A stretch of DNA of 64,000 nt from Protonemura montana (Eukaryota > Arthropoda > Insecta > Plecoptera > Nemouridae): positions 5,828,001 to 5,892,000 of the forward strand of contig OX387607.1 of the NCBI GenBank assembly GCA_947568835.1, read 5' to 3'. How positions within the stretch are numbered: the stretch's first letter is position 1; each line of letters opens with the position of its first letter. The notes under the pieces were generated by a model that was given only the letters and a program-made list of their open reading frames with translations, made no database searches and was not told where the DNA came from. Positions 49,519-60,899 of this stretch are shown piece by piece. The position numbers were made by a program, and so were the translations under genes.

Positions 49519-49772
49519 AGCCTAAGGGCTGGGCTGAACTTGCAGTAGGCTGCGTGTAGTTGGCACTCGCCATGCGTCTATTTACCCTCTGCCAAGGCCA
49601 TCCGTCCTTTCTCCGACAAATGTGGCAAATTGTTTCGCAGCGTTTTTTACGTGCCGTCGATTTTCACGGAAAGTATTGTCGCTACCTTCCGTGAGGTTAA
49701 CTATAAAATGATTTGCGGCGCTGCACATGGCATCAGTACTCTCCAGTCGTTGACTAGATACACATTTCAGCC
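49519..49772 (+). promoter_or_regulatory. Conserved promoter block of cuticle gene 4
   Basis: TATAAAA at 49,702-49,708 and TCAGT initiator at 49,733-49,737. It is unique in the array in reading CCAAGGCCATCC where the others have CAAGGGCATCC, which makes a full match to the nuclear-receptor FTZ-F1 consensus YCAAGGYCR. Confidence 0.9.
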
Positions 49773-51226
49773 ATGAACAGCTTGGTAAGAGAGAGTGCAT
49801 ATTAATACTGATAATGCAAGTGTAGGCATTATTGCAAAGCGTAAATTAAAGTTGCTGTAAACAAGGTGCTATACAAAATACTGAAGTAGCTGGAACCATA
49901 TGTTTCTGATATATTTCTGACTTGAGCAGAAGATAAAGTACACTTTATAAGGAACACCGATGTATAAAACTCAGATATGTCAATTTCGAATGGCTTGCCG
50001 CATGACTTGAATTAACAGGTCCATATCTAGTCATCACATACAATCACAAATGGATATATATATTCCAATGCATTGATTTGTTATGGGTTTCCTTCACGCT
50101 GACGTTTATATTTTGCTTAAAATCAGGTTGAACTCCCTAGTTTCTTAAAGCTAATCGTGTTTTCTCCTTGCAGATTGTCCTCGCGTGCGTTCTCGCCGCT
50201 GCGTGCGCCAACCCCGGCAACCTCTACAACGGGCTCGGTGCCTACGGGTACTCGGGTGCCTACGCCTCTCCCCTGGCGTACAACGGATACGCTCACGCCG
50301 CTCCCCTGGGCCTCGCTTCGGAGCCCCGTCTTGTGGACCCCGTCGCCATCGCCGCCGGAGCCCCCCTGCCCACCGGAGACACCGTTGAGGTTGCCGCTGC
50401 CAAGGCTGCCCACCACCAGGCCCATGCCGTCGCCACCGCCAGGAACTACGGAGCCTATGCTCACGCCGCTCCCCTGGCCTACTCCGCTGGCCACTACGCT
50501 CACGCCGCCCCTCTGGCTTACAACGGATACGCTCATTCCGCTCCCCTAGCTCTTGCCTCTGAGCCTCGTCTCGTGGACCCCATTGCCATCGCCGCTGGAG
50601 CCCCCCTGCCAACCGGAGATACCGTTGAGGTCGCCGCTGCCAAGGCTGCCCACCACCAAGCCCATGCCGTCGCCACCGCCAGGAACTACGGAGCCTATGC
50701 TCACGCCGCTCCCCTGGCCTACTCCGCTGGCCACTACGCTCACGCCGCCCCTCTGGCTTACAACGGATACGCTCACGCCGCTCCCCTAGCTCTTGCCTCT
50801 GAGGCTCGTCTTGTGGACCCCGTTGCCATCGCCGCTGGAGCCCCCCTGCCAACTGGAGATACCGTTGAGGTCGCCGCTGCCAAGGCTGCCCACTTCCAGG
50901 CCCATGCCATCGCCAAGTCCAACCACTTCCTGCGATACAAGCGTGGACTTGCCGCCATCGCCTATGGAGCGCACCCCATTGCCTACTCCGCCGTCGCCTA
51001 CCCTAGCGCCAGCCACGCCGTCGCCTACAACGCTCCCCTGGTCGCCGCCGCCCACCCCGTTGCCCACCACGCCGTCGCCTACAACGCGCCCATTGTCCAC
51101 CACGCCGCCCCCGTGCACCACGCCGTGTACACCCCTGCTCTGAGCCACGCCACTTCCTACTCGTCCGTCAGCCACGTGTCGCATCCCCTGAAGCACTACG
51201 CCGGCGCGTACGCGCACCACTTCTAA
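49773..51226 (+). CDS. Alanine-rich low-complexity cuticle protein (array gene 4)
   Basis: Exon 1 (49773-49784, MNSL) and exon 2 (50174-51226) give about 354 residues. It is longer than genes 2 and 3 because it has three copies of the roughly 76-residue block containing [37 protein letters not shown] and [16 protein letters not shown]. The last copy carries the HFLRYKRGL site. The C-terminal His-rich repeat has one [11 protein letters not shown] unit, and the protein ends AHHF rather than AHHY. The exon 1 donor is GTAAGA (GTAAGT in genes 2, 3 and 6). AATAAA at 51,522-51,527. Confidence 0.92.
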
Positions 51227-53341
51227 GCGGTCGACTGCAGCGCGGAGTCCGGGCTAGTCGCGCCTGCGCTGGACGCATGGTACGCGAGAGCGCCGGACTC
51301 GAGGAAATCTTGTAATGTTCAACACTGGAGAGTTTTGAAGTCTGCAAGCGGGGTAAGGCTGGGCGACCAACCCGGTCGTCAGAGCTGGCCGCCGGATTTC
51401 ATAGCTGGACGCATTTCGATTGATTTTCAATGAAAATTGATGTCTTATAAGTTATTGCATGGATTTTATTTTATTTTTATTTTGTATCTACGGACTATTA
51501 TAAGACACGAGAATATTTTTCAATAAAAAAATGCATTAAAATCTGTAATTGAGATCTTTTTATGCTCAGTTTATGTGTATTTGTTCTTCCCTATTCTTGA
51601 TCTTCGAGGTGAATTGAATTTGATAACGTGTTGGTGGACTGTAGATTTAACCATCAGAAAACGATGCTGCCTACGCCAACTCCCAATGCGTTGCGCGTCA
51701 CAACAGATTTTTAGTGCAGTCTACGAATTTACTCCGATCTTTTAATACTGATATCCCATGGAAGTCAAAATGATCTGAATCCAGCATTATACGAATATAC
51801 TTTACGCAGATAGTACTACAGGAAAATTTGTAAACATTTTTTTTGTGAAGATGACAAACCTTTGTTTTTTTATATGTTAGCCACGTGCTATCATTTTTCT
51901 ATAGTCGTCCGTCTGTTTCAGTTATGGTAGATTTTGGTTCAACACGCACGTTGATTCATATATGATGTTATTTGCAGTGCATTTGGGGTGTGAATTTCTG
52001 GTTAAAATTAAGTAACTAACTTCCTTTTATTATGAGCACGAAGATTCCAAAATCTGGACACGTTTGCACCGTATGAGGCTAGTCAGAATGTTAGGTGAAA
52101 TTGTCCTGCCATGAAAATATGCATTACACCATGTATGACATTTGCAAAAACTTAGGGGTTTTTGGTCTCCCTTAGTGGTATTTTTATTGGCATCTTGCTT
52201 ACTCATGATTTGTGACGCTTAACGCATCCGCATCTAGAATCAGAAGTATCTGCACTCCACTGGGGTCAGCAATAAATTCAAGTGGTTTACTGCTGAAGAT
52301 TGGGACTTCGGAAAATGCTCTTTGTATTTTTCTCTTTTGACTAAAAATTTTAAATATAACTTGACTGTAAAATGGTGGTTATGTCCAATGTCTCCTAATA
52401 TGTGTAGGTATTTTATGGGCGATCGGGACGAACAAGATTTGTTTCTTCTAAACTGACAAAAATTTGAACTAATTGAAAAATTGGCAGGCCGAAACATTGC
52501 ATTTTAAGATTTGTCTTTTACAATGTGTTATTATGGAAGAATACGAAGTAAAATGTTGTTTCACCGTTTTCAAAATTTTCTATCTTTTGTAGCCAACATT
52601 TTTTCTTTGTATATTAATTAAAAGAGAGAACACGTGGGCTCTTTTATCGTTGGAAATTTCAGTTACAAAGGAATTTTTAAAAGGTAGGTCTTACGGTCAG
52701 TTGCAATTTCAGCTGGTCAAATTTCTGGTCGGTCTCTTTTTCCTCCTGTCAACTTTCGACTAAAAATTCACTCTCCACGAAAACTTGCGGACTTTTAACT
52801 ACTTAAAAATGTATATGACTACAAATGATTGGATAGTTGGAGTGAATTGCTGTAAATATAACAGTTAAAAATTTGCATCTTCGCACAATTGACATTGTAC
52901 TTCTTAAAAACTACCAAAGCCCTATTTCTGTTTAGTAATAATAATGATTCAAATGAGGTATAATAAAAAAGAAAACAAATAAAAACTGAAAACGAATGTC
53001 AATGACAGGAAAATTTCAGTCTCAAAAATAAATGATATAAAAAATATCCCTAATGCAATGGCGAAGTGGTTTGGAGCCGTAAGCTTATGATAATATCGGA
53101 AAAATCTTAAATGCGTTTAAATAACATTTTGACTAGTCATTCAGACAGAAAGATACGATGCTTACCCGCCGGATTAAAATTCTTTTGTGAGTGTACCAAA
53201 AGGCAGTTAGTTCTTCTCTCTTGTCAGTATCCAATTATTTTACCTCGAAAATCTTTAAAAAAAATGTAAAAGTCTAAATATTTTTAACGTTAATCCAATC
53301 AGTGGGTGTATATGACTATTTTGTTAAATTAAAGCACGTGA
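51227..53341. repeat. Intergenic spacer class B, copy 1 (between genes 4 and 5)
   Basis: Unlike spacer A beyond the 3'UTR, but homologous to 55,211-58,850 minus its LINE. Landmarks are CTACGGACTATTATAAGACA, TTTTTAGTGCAGT, TGCACTCCACTGGGGTCAGC and GAGAACACGTGGGCTCTTTT. The sequence CCAAAAGGCAG at 53,196-53,206 is the empty counterpart of the LINE insertion site. No gene seen. Confidence 0.85.
51245..51300 (+). other. Conserved 3'UTR stem-loop of cuticle gene 4
   Basis: Perfect 8-bp stem, 40-nt loop; the second hairpin with an AACCC loop is at 51,364-51,378. Confidence 0.75.
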
Positions 53342-53595
53342 AGCCTAAGGGCTGGGCTGAACTTGCAGCTGGCTGCGTGGAGTTAGCACTCGCCATGGGT
53401 CCTTTCACCCTCTGCCAAGGGCATCCGTCCTTTCTCCGACAAATGTAGCAAATTCTTTCGCAGCTTTTTTTACGTGCCGTCGATTTTCACGTAAGGTATT
53501 GTCGCAACCTTCCGTGAGGTTAACTATAAAATGGTTTGTGGCGCTTCAAATGGTATCAGTACTCTCCAGTCGTTGACAAGATACACATTTCAGCC
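53342..53595 (+). promoter_or_regulatory. Conserved promoter block of cuticle gene 5
   Basis: TATAAAA at 53,525-53,531 and TCAGT initiator at 53,556-53,560. The left arm of the inverted repeat is changed to TCACGTAA while the right arm TTCCGTGA is kept, so the palindrome is broken in this copy. Confidence 0.9.
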
Positions 53596-55210
53596 ATGAA
53601 CAGCTTGGTAAGAGAGAGTGCATATAAATACTGATAAAACAAGTGTAGGCATTATTGCAAAGCGTAAATTAGAGTTGCTGTAAACACAGTGATATACACA
53701 ATAAAAGAGAAGCTGGAACCATATGTTTCTGATATTTTTCTGACTTGAGCAGAAGATAAAGTACTCTTTCCAAGGAATACCGATGTAAAACACTCAAATA
53801 TGTCAATTTCGAATGGATTAGCCGCATGACATGAATTTACATATCTATATCTAAACATCACAAACAATCACAAATGGATATATATTCAAATGCATTAATT
53901 TGTTGAAGGTTTTCTTCACGCTGACGTTTATATTGTGCTTAAAATCAGGTTGAATTTCATACTTTCTTAAAGCTAATCGTGTCCTCTCCTTGCAGATTGT
54001 CCTCGCGTGCGTTCTCGCCGCTGCGTGCGCCAACCCCGGTAACCTCTACAACGGGCTCGGTGCCTACGGGTACTCGGGTGCCTACGCCTCTCCCTTGGCT
54101 TACAACGGATACGCTCACGCCGCCCCCCTGGCCCTCGCTTCAGAGCCCCGTCTTGTGGACCCCGTCGCCATAGCCGCCGGAGCCCCCCTGCCCACCGGAG
54201 ACACCGTTGAGGTCGCCGCTGCCAAGGCTGCCCACCACCAGGCCCATGCCGTCGCTACCGCCAGGAACCACGGAGCCTACGCCAACGCCGCTCCTCTGGC
54301 CTACTCCGCTGGCCACTACGCTCACGCCGCCCCTCTGGCTTACAACGGATACGCTCACGCCGCTCCCCTAGCTCTTGCCTCTGAGCCTCGTCTTGTGGAC
54401 CCCGTTGCCATCGCCGCCGGAGCCCCCCTGCCAACCGGAGATACCGTTGAGGTCGCCGCTGCCAAGGCTGCCCACCACCAAGCCCATGCCGTCGCCACCG
54501 CCAGGAACCACGGAGCCTATGCCCACGCCGCTCCCCTGGCCTACTCCGCTGGCCACTACGCTCAAGCCGCCCCTCTGGCTTACAACGGATACGCTCACGC
54601 CGCTCCCCTAGCTCTTGCCTCTGAGCCTCGTCTTGTGGACCCCGTTGCCATCGCCGCCGGAGCTCCCCTGCCCACCGGAGACACCGTTGAGGTCGCCGCT
54701 GCCAAGGCTGCCCACTTCCAGGCCCATGCCAACGCCAAGTCCAACCACTTCCTGCGATACAAGCGTGGACTTGCCGCCATCGCCTACGGAGCGCACCCCA
54801 TTGCCCACTCTGCCATCGCCTACCCTAGCGCCAGCCACGCCGTCGCCTACAACGCCCCCCTGGTCGCCGCCGCCCACCCCGTCGCCCACCACGCCGTCGC
54901 CTACAACGCTCCCCTGGTCGCCGCCCCCCACCCCGTCGCCCACCACGCCGTCGCCTACAACGCCCCCCTGGTCGCCGCCGCCCACCCCGTCGCCCACCAC
55001 GCCGTCGCCTACAACGCTCCCCTGGTCGCCGCCGCCCACCCCGTCGCCCACCACGCCGTCGCCTACAACGCGCCCATTGTCCACCACGCCGCCCCCGTGC
55101 ACCACGCTGTGTACACCCCTGCTCTGAGCCACGCCACCTCCTACTCCTCCGTCAGCCACGTGTCGCATCCCCTGAAGCACTACGCCGGCGCGTACGCGCA
55201 CCACTACTAA
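53596..55210 (+). CDS. Alanine-rich low-complexity cuticle protein (array gene 5)
   Basis: Exon 1 (53596-53607, MNSL) and exon 2 (53996-55210) give about 408 residues, the longest of the R&R-less members. Like gene 4 it has three [14 protein letters not shown] blocks, and it has the RYKR site. The C-terminal His-rich region is expanded to four tandem 18-residue units ([18 protein letters not shown]) at 54,839-55,054, followed by the common [11 protein letters not shown]. One unit keeps the PHP variant seen in genes 2 and 3. The repeat is a coding minisatellite with a 54-bp period. The near-consensus signal AATAATAAA lies around 55,507-55,515. Confidence 0.92.
54839..55054 (+). repeat. Coding 54-bp minisatellite, four units, in cuticle gene 5
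   Basis: Four nearly identical 54-bp units each encode 18 residues rich in His, Ala and Val. Other array genes carry one to four units. Confidence 0.9.
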
Positions 55211-55228
55211 GCGGTCGACTGCAGCGCG

Positions 55229-55284
55229 GAGTCCGGGCTAGTCGCGCCTGCGCTGGACGCATGGTACGCGAGAGCGCCGGACTC
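55229..55284 (+). other. Conserved 3'UTR stem-loop of cuticle gene 5
   Basis: The stem GAGTCCGG/CCGGACTC is unchanged, with a 40-nt loop, although nearby bases differ from the other copies. Confidence 0.75.
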
Positions 55285-57117
55285 GTGGAAATCTTGTTAT
55301 GTTCAACACTGGAGAGTTTTGAAGTCTGTAAGCGGGGTAAGGCTGGGCGACCAACCCGGTCGTCAGAGCTGGCCGCCGGATTTCATAGCTGGACGCATTT
55401 CGATTGATTTTCAATGAAAATTGCTTATCTTATAAGTGATAGCATAGATTTTATTTTATTTTTATTTTGTATCTACGGACTATTATAAGACAAGAGAGTA
55501 TTTTTCAATAATAAAATATACAAAAATCTTTAACCGAGAGCTTTTTTTATTAAGTTTATGTGTATTTCCTCTTCCGCATCCTTGATCTTCCAGGTGAATT
55601 CGATAACGTGTAGGTGGACTGCAGATTTAACCCTCAGAAAACGATGCTGACTACGCCATCTCCCAATGCTCTGGCACGTGACAACGGATTTTTAGTGCAG
55701 TATACGAATGCACTCCGATTTTTTTAAGGCTGATATCCCAAGGAAGTCAAAATGATCCGAATCCATCATGATACGAATATACGATACGGAGATAGTACTT
55801 CAGTTAATTTAGTAAAATCTTTCTTCTTGTGAAGATGACAAACCATTGTTATCTTTTATGTTAGCCACGTGCTATCATTTCTCTACTGTTGTCTGCTTCT
55901 GTAATGATAGATTTTGGTTCAACACGCACATTAGATTCTTTTACGTTATTATTTGCAGTGTATTTGAGGTTTTAATTTCTGAGTTAAATTCAATAATTAC
56001 TTCCCTTTACCATAAGAATGAAGATTCTAAATCTGGACACGTATGCGGCTAGTCGGAATGTAAGGTGAAATTGTCCTGCGATGTAAATATGCGTTACGCC
56101 GTATATGACATTTGCCAGAACTTCTGAGTTTTCTGTCTCTCTTGGGGGATTTTAATCGTCGTCTTACTCTCTCCTTATTTGTGAGGCTAAATTAGACCCG
56201 CATCTATAATCAGGAGTATCTGCACTTCACTGGGGTCAGCAATAAATTAAAGTGATCTATTACTGAAGATCGGTAAAATGTTGGCTATGACCTATGTCTC
56301 TTCATACACATAGGTGTTTTGTGGGCGATCGGGACGTACAAGATTTTGTTTTTCTAAACTGACAAAAATTTGAACTAATCGAAAAATTGGGAGGCTGCAA
56401 CTTTGCAAGTTCAGCTTTGTCTTTCACAATGTGTTATTATGGAGGAATAGGAAGTTAAATGCTGTTTCACCGTTTTCAAAAAATTTTTCGTCTGTATCGA
56501 ATATTTTTTCTTTGTGTAGTATTTGAAATAGAGAACACGTGGGCTCTTTTATCCATGGAAATTTCAGTTACAAAGGAGTTTAAAAAAGGTAGGTCTTACG
56601 GTCAGTTGTAATTTCAGCTGGCCAAATTTCTGGTCTGTCACTTTTTTCCTGCAGTCGAATTTTTGACGAAAAGGCACTCTCCACGAAAACTTGCGGAATT
56701 TTAATTACTAGGAATTATTATGACTGTATTATTGATTGAATAGTTAGGGTGGATTACTGTGAACATAAAATTTACAAATTTGCATCTTGGCACACTTGAC
56801 ATCGTACCTACTGCTTAAAAACTACCAAGGGCCTATTTCTATTTTGTAAAAAAATAATGATTGAAATGAGGTTTAATAAAAAAGAAAACAAATAAAAGCT
56901 ATAAACGAATCTCAATGGCAGGAACATTTTAGACACAAAAATATATGACACAAAATTACCCCAATGGAATGGCGGAGTGCTCTAGACCCGTGAGATTATG
57001 GAAATGTCAGAAAATTCTTAAATAAGTTTAAATAACATTTTGACTAGTCACTCGGACGCACAACGAAGTACGCGATCCTTACTCTCCAGATTTAAATTGT
57101 TTTGTTAGTGTGTCAAA

Positions 57118-58647
57118 AATCTAAAAAAATCTTTCATCACACCTATCTTTAAAAAAGGATTTAAACAAACCGTGGAGAACTACAGACCTATTGCAATCAT
57201 ATCTGTTTTTGCGAAGGTGTTTGAGCTCGCAATGAAGACATGGATAAAAGCATTTCTAGTAAAACACAACATGTTCAATACGGAACAACATTGGTTCAGA
57301 AAGGGAAAGTCAACCATATCTGCAATAGCACGCGTCGTAGAACAAATACATGGGGCCAAAGAAGATAGGAATTCAACATGGGGTGTTTTCTCTGACTTCA
57401 GGAAAGCTTTTGACCTAATCAATAATGACTTAATTCTGCAGAAATTAAACACTCTGGGGATAACTGGTACAGCTAAGAAGTGGATCAGATCGTACCTAGG
57501 AAATAGAAGTCAGGTAGTGAAAATAATAAACAAACAGGGAAGGGTGTTCCTGTCTAAAGAAGCCACAATAAATGTACGCCTTCCTCAGGGATCAATTCTC
57601 TCGCCATTGCTATTCATATTCTACACAAACGACCTTCCAAAACATGTAAACACCGGAACTCTAACACTGTACGCTGACGATAAGACACACGTAATTATCA
57701 AACCGATCAAATCTGACCCGGAACACGCAACAGAACGGAATGCTACTGGAGAAGTCTCAAAATGGTGCAACGAGAATTATTTGCTTCTGAACGAGGAAAA
57801 AGTTACGATCATGAATTTTAACAGAGAACAACGTGTAACATCGCCGCTTATCTACTTAAATGGCAAAAGTATAAGGGTGGAGAACACGAAACCAAATATC
57901 TGGGTGTAATGATAGACATCAATTTAAAATGGTCAGCTCACATTCAAGCAACAAAAAGGAAAATAGCCGCAGGATGCTACCTCATTAGAAGATTGATGGC
58001 AATCTGTAATTCAGCCACTGCCAAACTGGTGTATTACGCGCACATACACGCGCATATGCAGTATGGAGTCGTACTATAGGGTCACAAGGCAGCGGTAAAA
58101 CAATTGTTCACGTTACAAAAAAGAGCCGTGCCCATGTTGGTAGGGGCCAGCTCCAACCCATGCGCAGAGGTATATTACAAGGATAACTGTAGGCCACTTT
58201 AAAGAAAATTAAATACTCCAACTATTTACAGTCTATATATTTTTAATTGTATCCTATATGCTATGAACGAGGTGGAGCAGGAAGGCAAAGATTTTTGCTC
58301 GCATTACAATACAAGGCAAACTGTCATTGAAGCCTGCCACACAGGCTTAGGGAAACGGAAAACTCTCTCTAAGTGGGCAGGAAGAAAATTTTTAAAGAAA
58401 TTGCCTTCTGCGCTGAAAAAAAAATACTGGTACTAGCTTTAAGGTGTATGTAAAAAAAAATGGTTCATCGACAAATGTTTCATAGCATACAAGATTTTTT
58501 AGATAATGAGGGCAAGGAATAAAGTTACCGTTGTGTAAAACCTATAGTTAACCTGTATGTACATATGTTTATTAATATGAACGTAATTTTATAATGCCTG
58601 AAATTTGACTGTCTTAACATCATGTTGATCAATCTATTGACAACGAA

Positions 58648-58710
<63 letters not shown>
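57118..58710 (+). mobile_element. 5'-truncated LINE inserted in spacer B copy 2
   Basis: The main frame (57,172-57,909) encodes reverse-transcriptase blocks: ENYRPIAIISVFAKVFE, DFRKAFDLINNDLILQKL, RLPQGSILSPLLFIFYTNDLP and the active site LYADDKTHV. After a one-base shift near 57,890 it continues KYLGVMIDINLKWSAHIQAT, KLVYYAHIHAHMQYGVVLWG and KKLPSALKKKY. No endonuclease domain precedes the RT, so the element is 5'-truncated at the start of the RT. It ends in a long (ATT)n tail at about 58,650-58,710. It is a Jockey/CR1-like non-LTR element, family unresolved. The ADD active site is kept, so decay is less advanced than in the copies at 15.6 and 35.8 kb. Confidence 0.88.
58650..58710. repeat. 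(ATT)n microsatellite, 3' tail of the LINE
   Basis: About 20 uninterrupted ATT units end exactly where the spacer sequence AAAAGGCAG resumes. Confidence 0.95.
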
Positions 58711-58711
<1 letters not shown>

Positions 58712-58847
58712 AAAGGCAGTTGGAGACTTATCTCTTGTCAGCATCCAATTCTTTCAACCCAAAAATCAGAAAAAAATTAAAAGTCTAAATATTTTGAACG
58801 TTAATCCAATCAGTCCAATCCAATTCACCATATAAAATAAATGCGTG

Positions 58848-59097
58848 TGAAGCCTAAGGGCTGGGCTTGACTTGCAGCATGTAGTTAGCACTCGCCATGC
58901 GTCTATTTACCCTCTGACAAGGGCATCCGTCCTTTCTCCGACAAATGTGGCAAATTATTTCGCAGCGTTTTTTACGTGCCGTCGATTTTCACGGAAAGTA
59001 TTGTCGCAACCTTCCGTGAGGTTAACTATAAAATGATTTGCGGCGCTGCACATGGCATCAGTTCTCTCCAGTCGTTGACTAGATACACATTTCAGCC
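58848..59097 (+). promoter_or_regulatory. Conserved promoter block of cuticle gene 6
   Basis: TATAAAA at 59,027-59,033 and TCAGT initiator at 59,058-59,062. The inverted repeat is intact. A short segment is deleted after GACTTGCAGC compared with genes 3-5. Confidence 0.9.
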
Positions 59098-60574
59098 ATG
59101 AACAGCTTGGTAAGTGAGAGTACATATTAATTATTAATATACATTTTGGAATTATTAAAAAGTGTCACAAAGAGTTGCAGTATACATTGCACGTTACAAA
59201 ATATTTTAGTGGACATGTATGGCCAAAAAATATATAGTTTGCCTACATATTGAAACTAGCAAAACTTTCATCAATAAAAAGAATCTTAAAACGTGTTATT
59301 ATGACAAAATAAATTATTTGTAACTATAGGTATATGTAATTTTAGTAAGTTTAGGGAGATGAAGAAACTCACCCAAAGTTTACAAGACGAGAACCAAAAA
59401 ATATGTAAATTTTAACAGAATATGGCACATTGCTCAAACTTGAAGGCTCTATTCCCATACAATCGAGGCAAACTTAAAGTGAATACGTTTGAATGCCGTC
59501 AATTTTTAGTGATTTTTACCACGCATGAAATCACAACTCGGGTAAAAACAATAGTAATTACCCTAATTTCTAAAAGCTAATCACGCCCACTCCTTGCAGA
59601 TTGTCCTCGCGTGCGTTCTCGCCGCTGCGTGCGCCAACCCCGGCAACTTCTACAACGGACTCGGTGCCTACGGGTACTCGGGTGCTTACGCTTCTCCCTT
59701 GGCTTACAACGGATACGCTCACGCCGCCCCCCTGGCCCTCGCTTCGGAGCCCCGTCTTGTGGACCCCGTCGCCATCGCCGCCGGCGCTCCCCTGCCCACC
59801 GGAGACACCGTTGAGGTCGCCGCTGCCAAGGCTGCCCATCTCCAGGCTCATGCCGCCGCCTCCGCCAGGAACCACGGAGCCTACGCTCACGCCGCTCCCC
59901 TTGCCTACTCCGCTGGCCACTACGCTCACGCCGCCCCTCTGGCTTACAACGGATACGCTCACGCCGCTCCCCTAGCTCTTGTCTCTGAGCCTCGTCTTGT
60001 GGACCCCGTTGCCATCGCCGCCGGAGCTCCCCTGCCCACCGGAGACACCGTTGAGGTCGCCGCTGCCAAGGCTGCCCACTTCCAGGCCCATGCCATCGCC
60101 AAGTCCAACCACTTCCTGCGATACAAGCGTGGACTTGCCACCATCGCCTACGGAGCGCACCCCATTGCTCACTCCGCCGTCGCCTACCCTAGCGCCAGCC
60201 ACGCCGTCGCCTACAACGCCCCCCTGGTCGCCGCCGCCCACCCCGTCGCCCACCACGCCGTCGCCTACAACGCCCCCCTGGTCGCCGCCGCCCACCCCGT
60301 CGCCCACCACACCGTCGCCTACAACGCCCCCCTGGTCGCCGCCGCCCACCCCGTTGCCCACCACGCCGTCGCCTACAACGCCCCCCTGGTCGCCGCCGCC
60401 CACCCCGTCGCCCACCACGCCGTCGCCTACAACGCGCCCATTGTCCACCACGCCGCCCCTGTGCACCACGCCGTGTACACCCCTGCTCTGAGCCACGCCA
60501 CCTCCTACTCGTCCGTCAGCCACGTGTCGCATCCCCTGAAGCATTACGCCGGCGCGTACGCGCACCACTACTAA
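59098..60574 (+). CDS. Alanine-rich low-complexity cuticle protein (array gene 6)
   Basis: Exon 1 (59098-59109, MNSL) and exon 2 (59600-60574) give about 328 residues. It has two [14 protein letters not shown] modules, HFLRYKRGL and four tandem 18-residue His-rich units (60,203-60,418) before [11 protein letters not shown]; it ends AHHY. It combines the two-module layout of genes 2 and 3 with the expanded C-terminal repeat of gene 5, which suggests recombination or conversion between copies. The intron (about 490 bp) matches gene 2 only near the donor and is otherwise distinct. AATAAA at 60,878-60,883. Confidence 0.92.
60203..60418 (+). repeat. Coding 54-bp minisatellite, four units, in cuticle gene 6
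   Basis: The same unit as in gene 5. One unit has HHTVAY instead of HHAVAY, and none has the PHP variant, so unit order differs from gene 5. Confidence 0.9.
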
Positions 60575-60592
60575 GCGGTCGACTGCAGCGCG

Positions 60593-60648
60593 GAGTCCGG
60601 GCTAGTCGCGCCTGCGCTGGACGCATGGTACGCGAGGGCGCCGGACTC
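60593..60648 (+). other. Conserved 3'UTR stem-loop of cuticle gene 6
   Basis: The same perfect 8-bp stem and 40-nt loop. The downstream hairpin has loop GCCAT between CGACC and GGTCG. Confidence 0.75.
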
Positions 60649-60899
60649 GAGGAAATCTTGTAATGGTCAACACTGGAGAGTTTTGAAGTCAGTAAGCGGT
60701 GTAAGGCTGGGCGACCGCCATGGTCGTCAGAGCTGGCCGCCGGATTTCATAGCTGGACGAATTTCGATTTTTGTTTCGGAAAATTGCTAAATTATTAAAT
60801 TCCTTACATAGATTTCAAAATGATGCTCATTTTGTAAATACCCCACTTAGCATATTATGAAACACAAAACGTTTTACAATAAAAACTGAATAAAAAAAA

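Larger units (their letters stand above)
55211..58847. repeat. Intergenic spacer class B, copy 2 (between genes 5 and 6), interrupted by a LINE
   Basis: Homologous to 51,227-53,341 on both sides of an insertion at about 57,118-58,710. Spacer landmarks continue after it (AAAAGGCAGTTGG, CTCTTGTCAGCATCCAATT). Confidence 0.85.

Noticed and set aside
53050-53100. tRNA-like A box (TGGCGAAGTGG) in spacer B copy 1, with a diverged partner near 56,965
   Set aside because: No B box at proper distance and no cloverleaf could be drawn.
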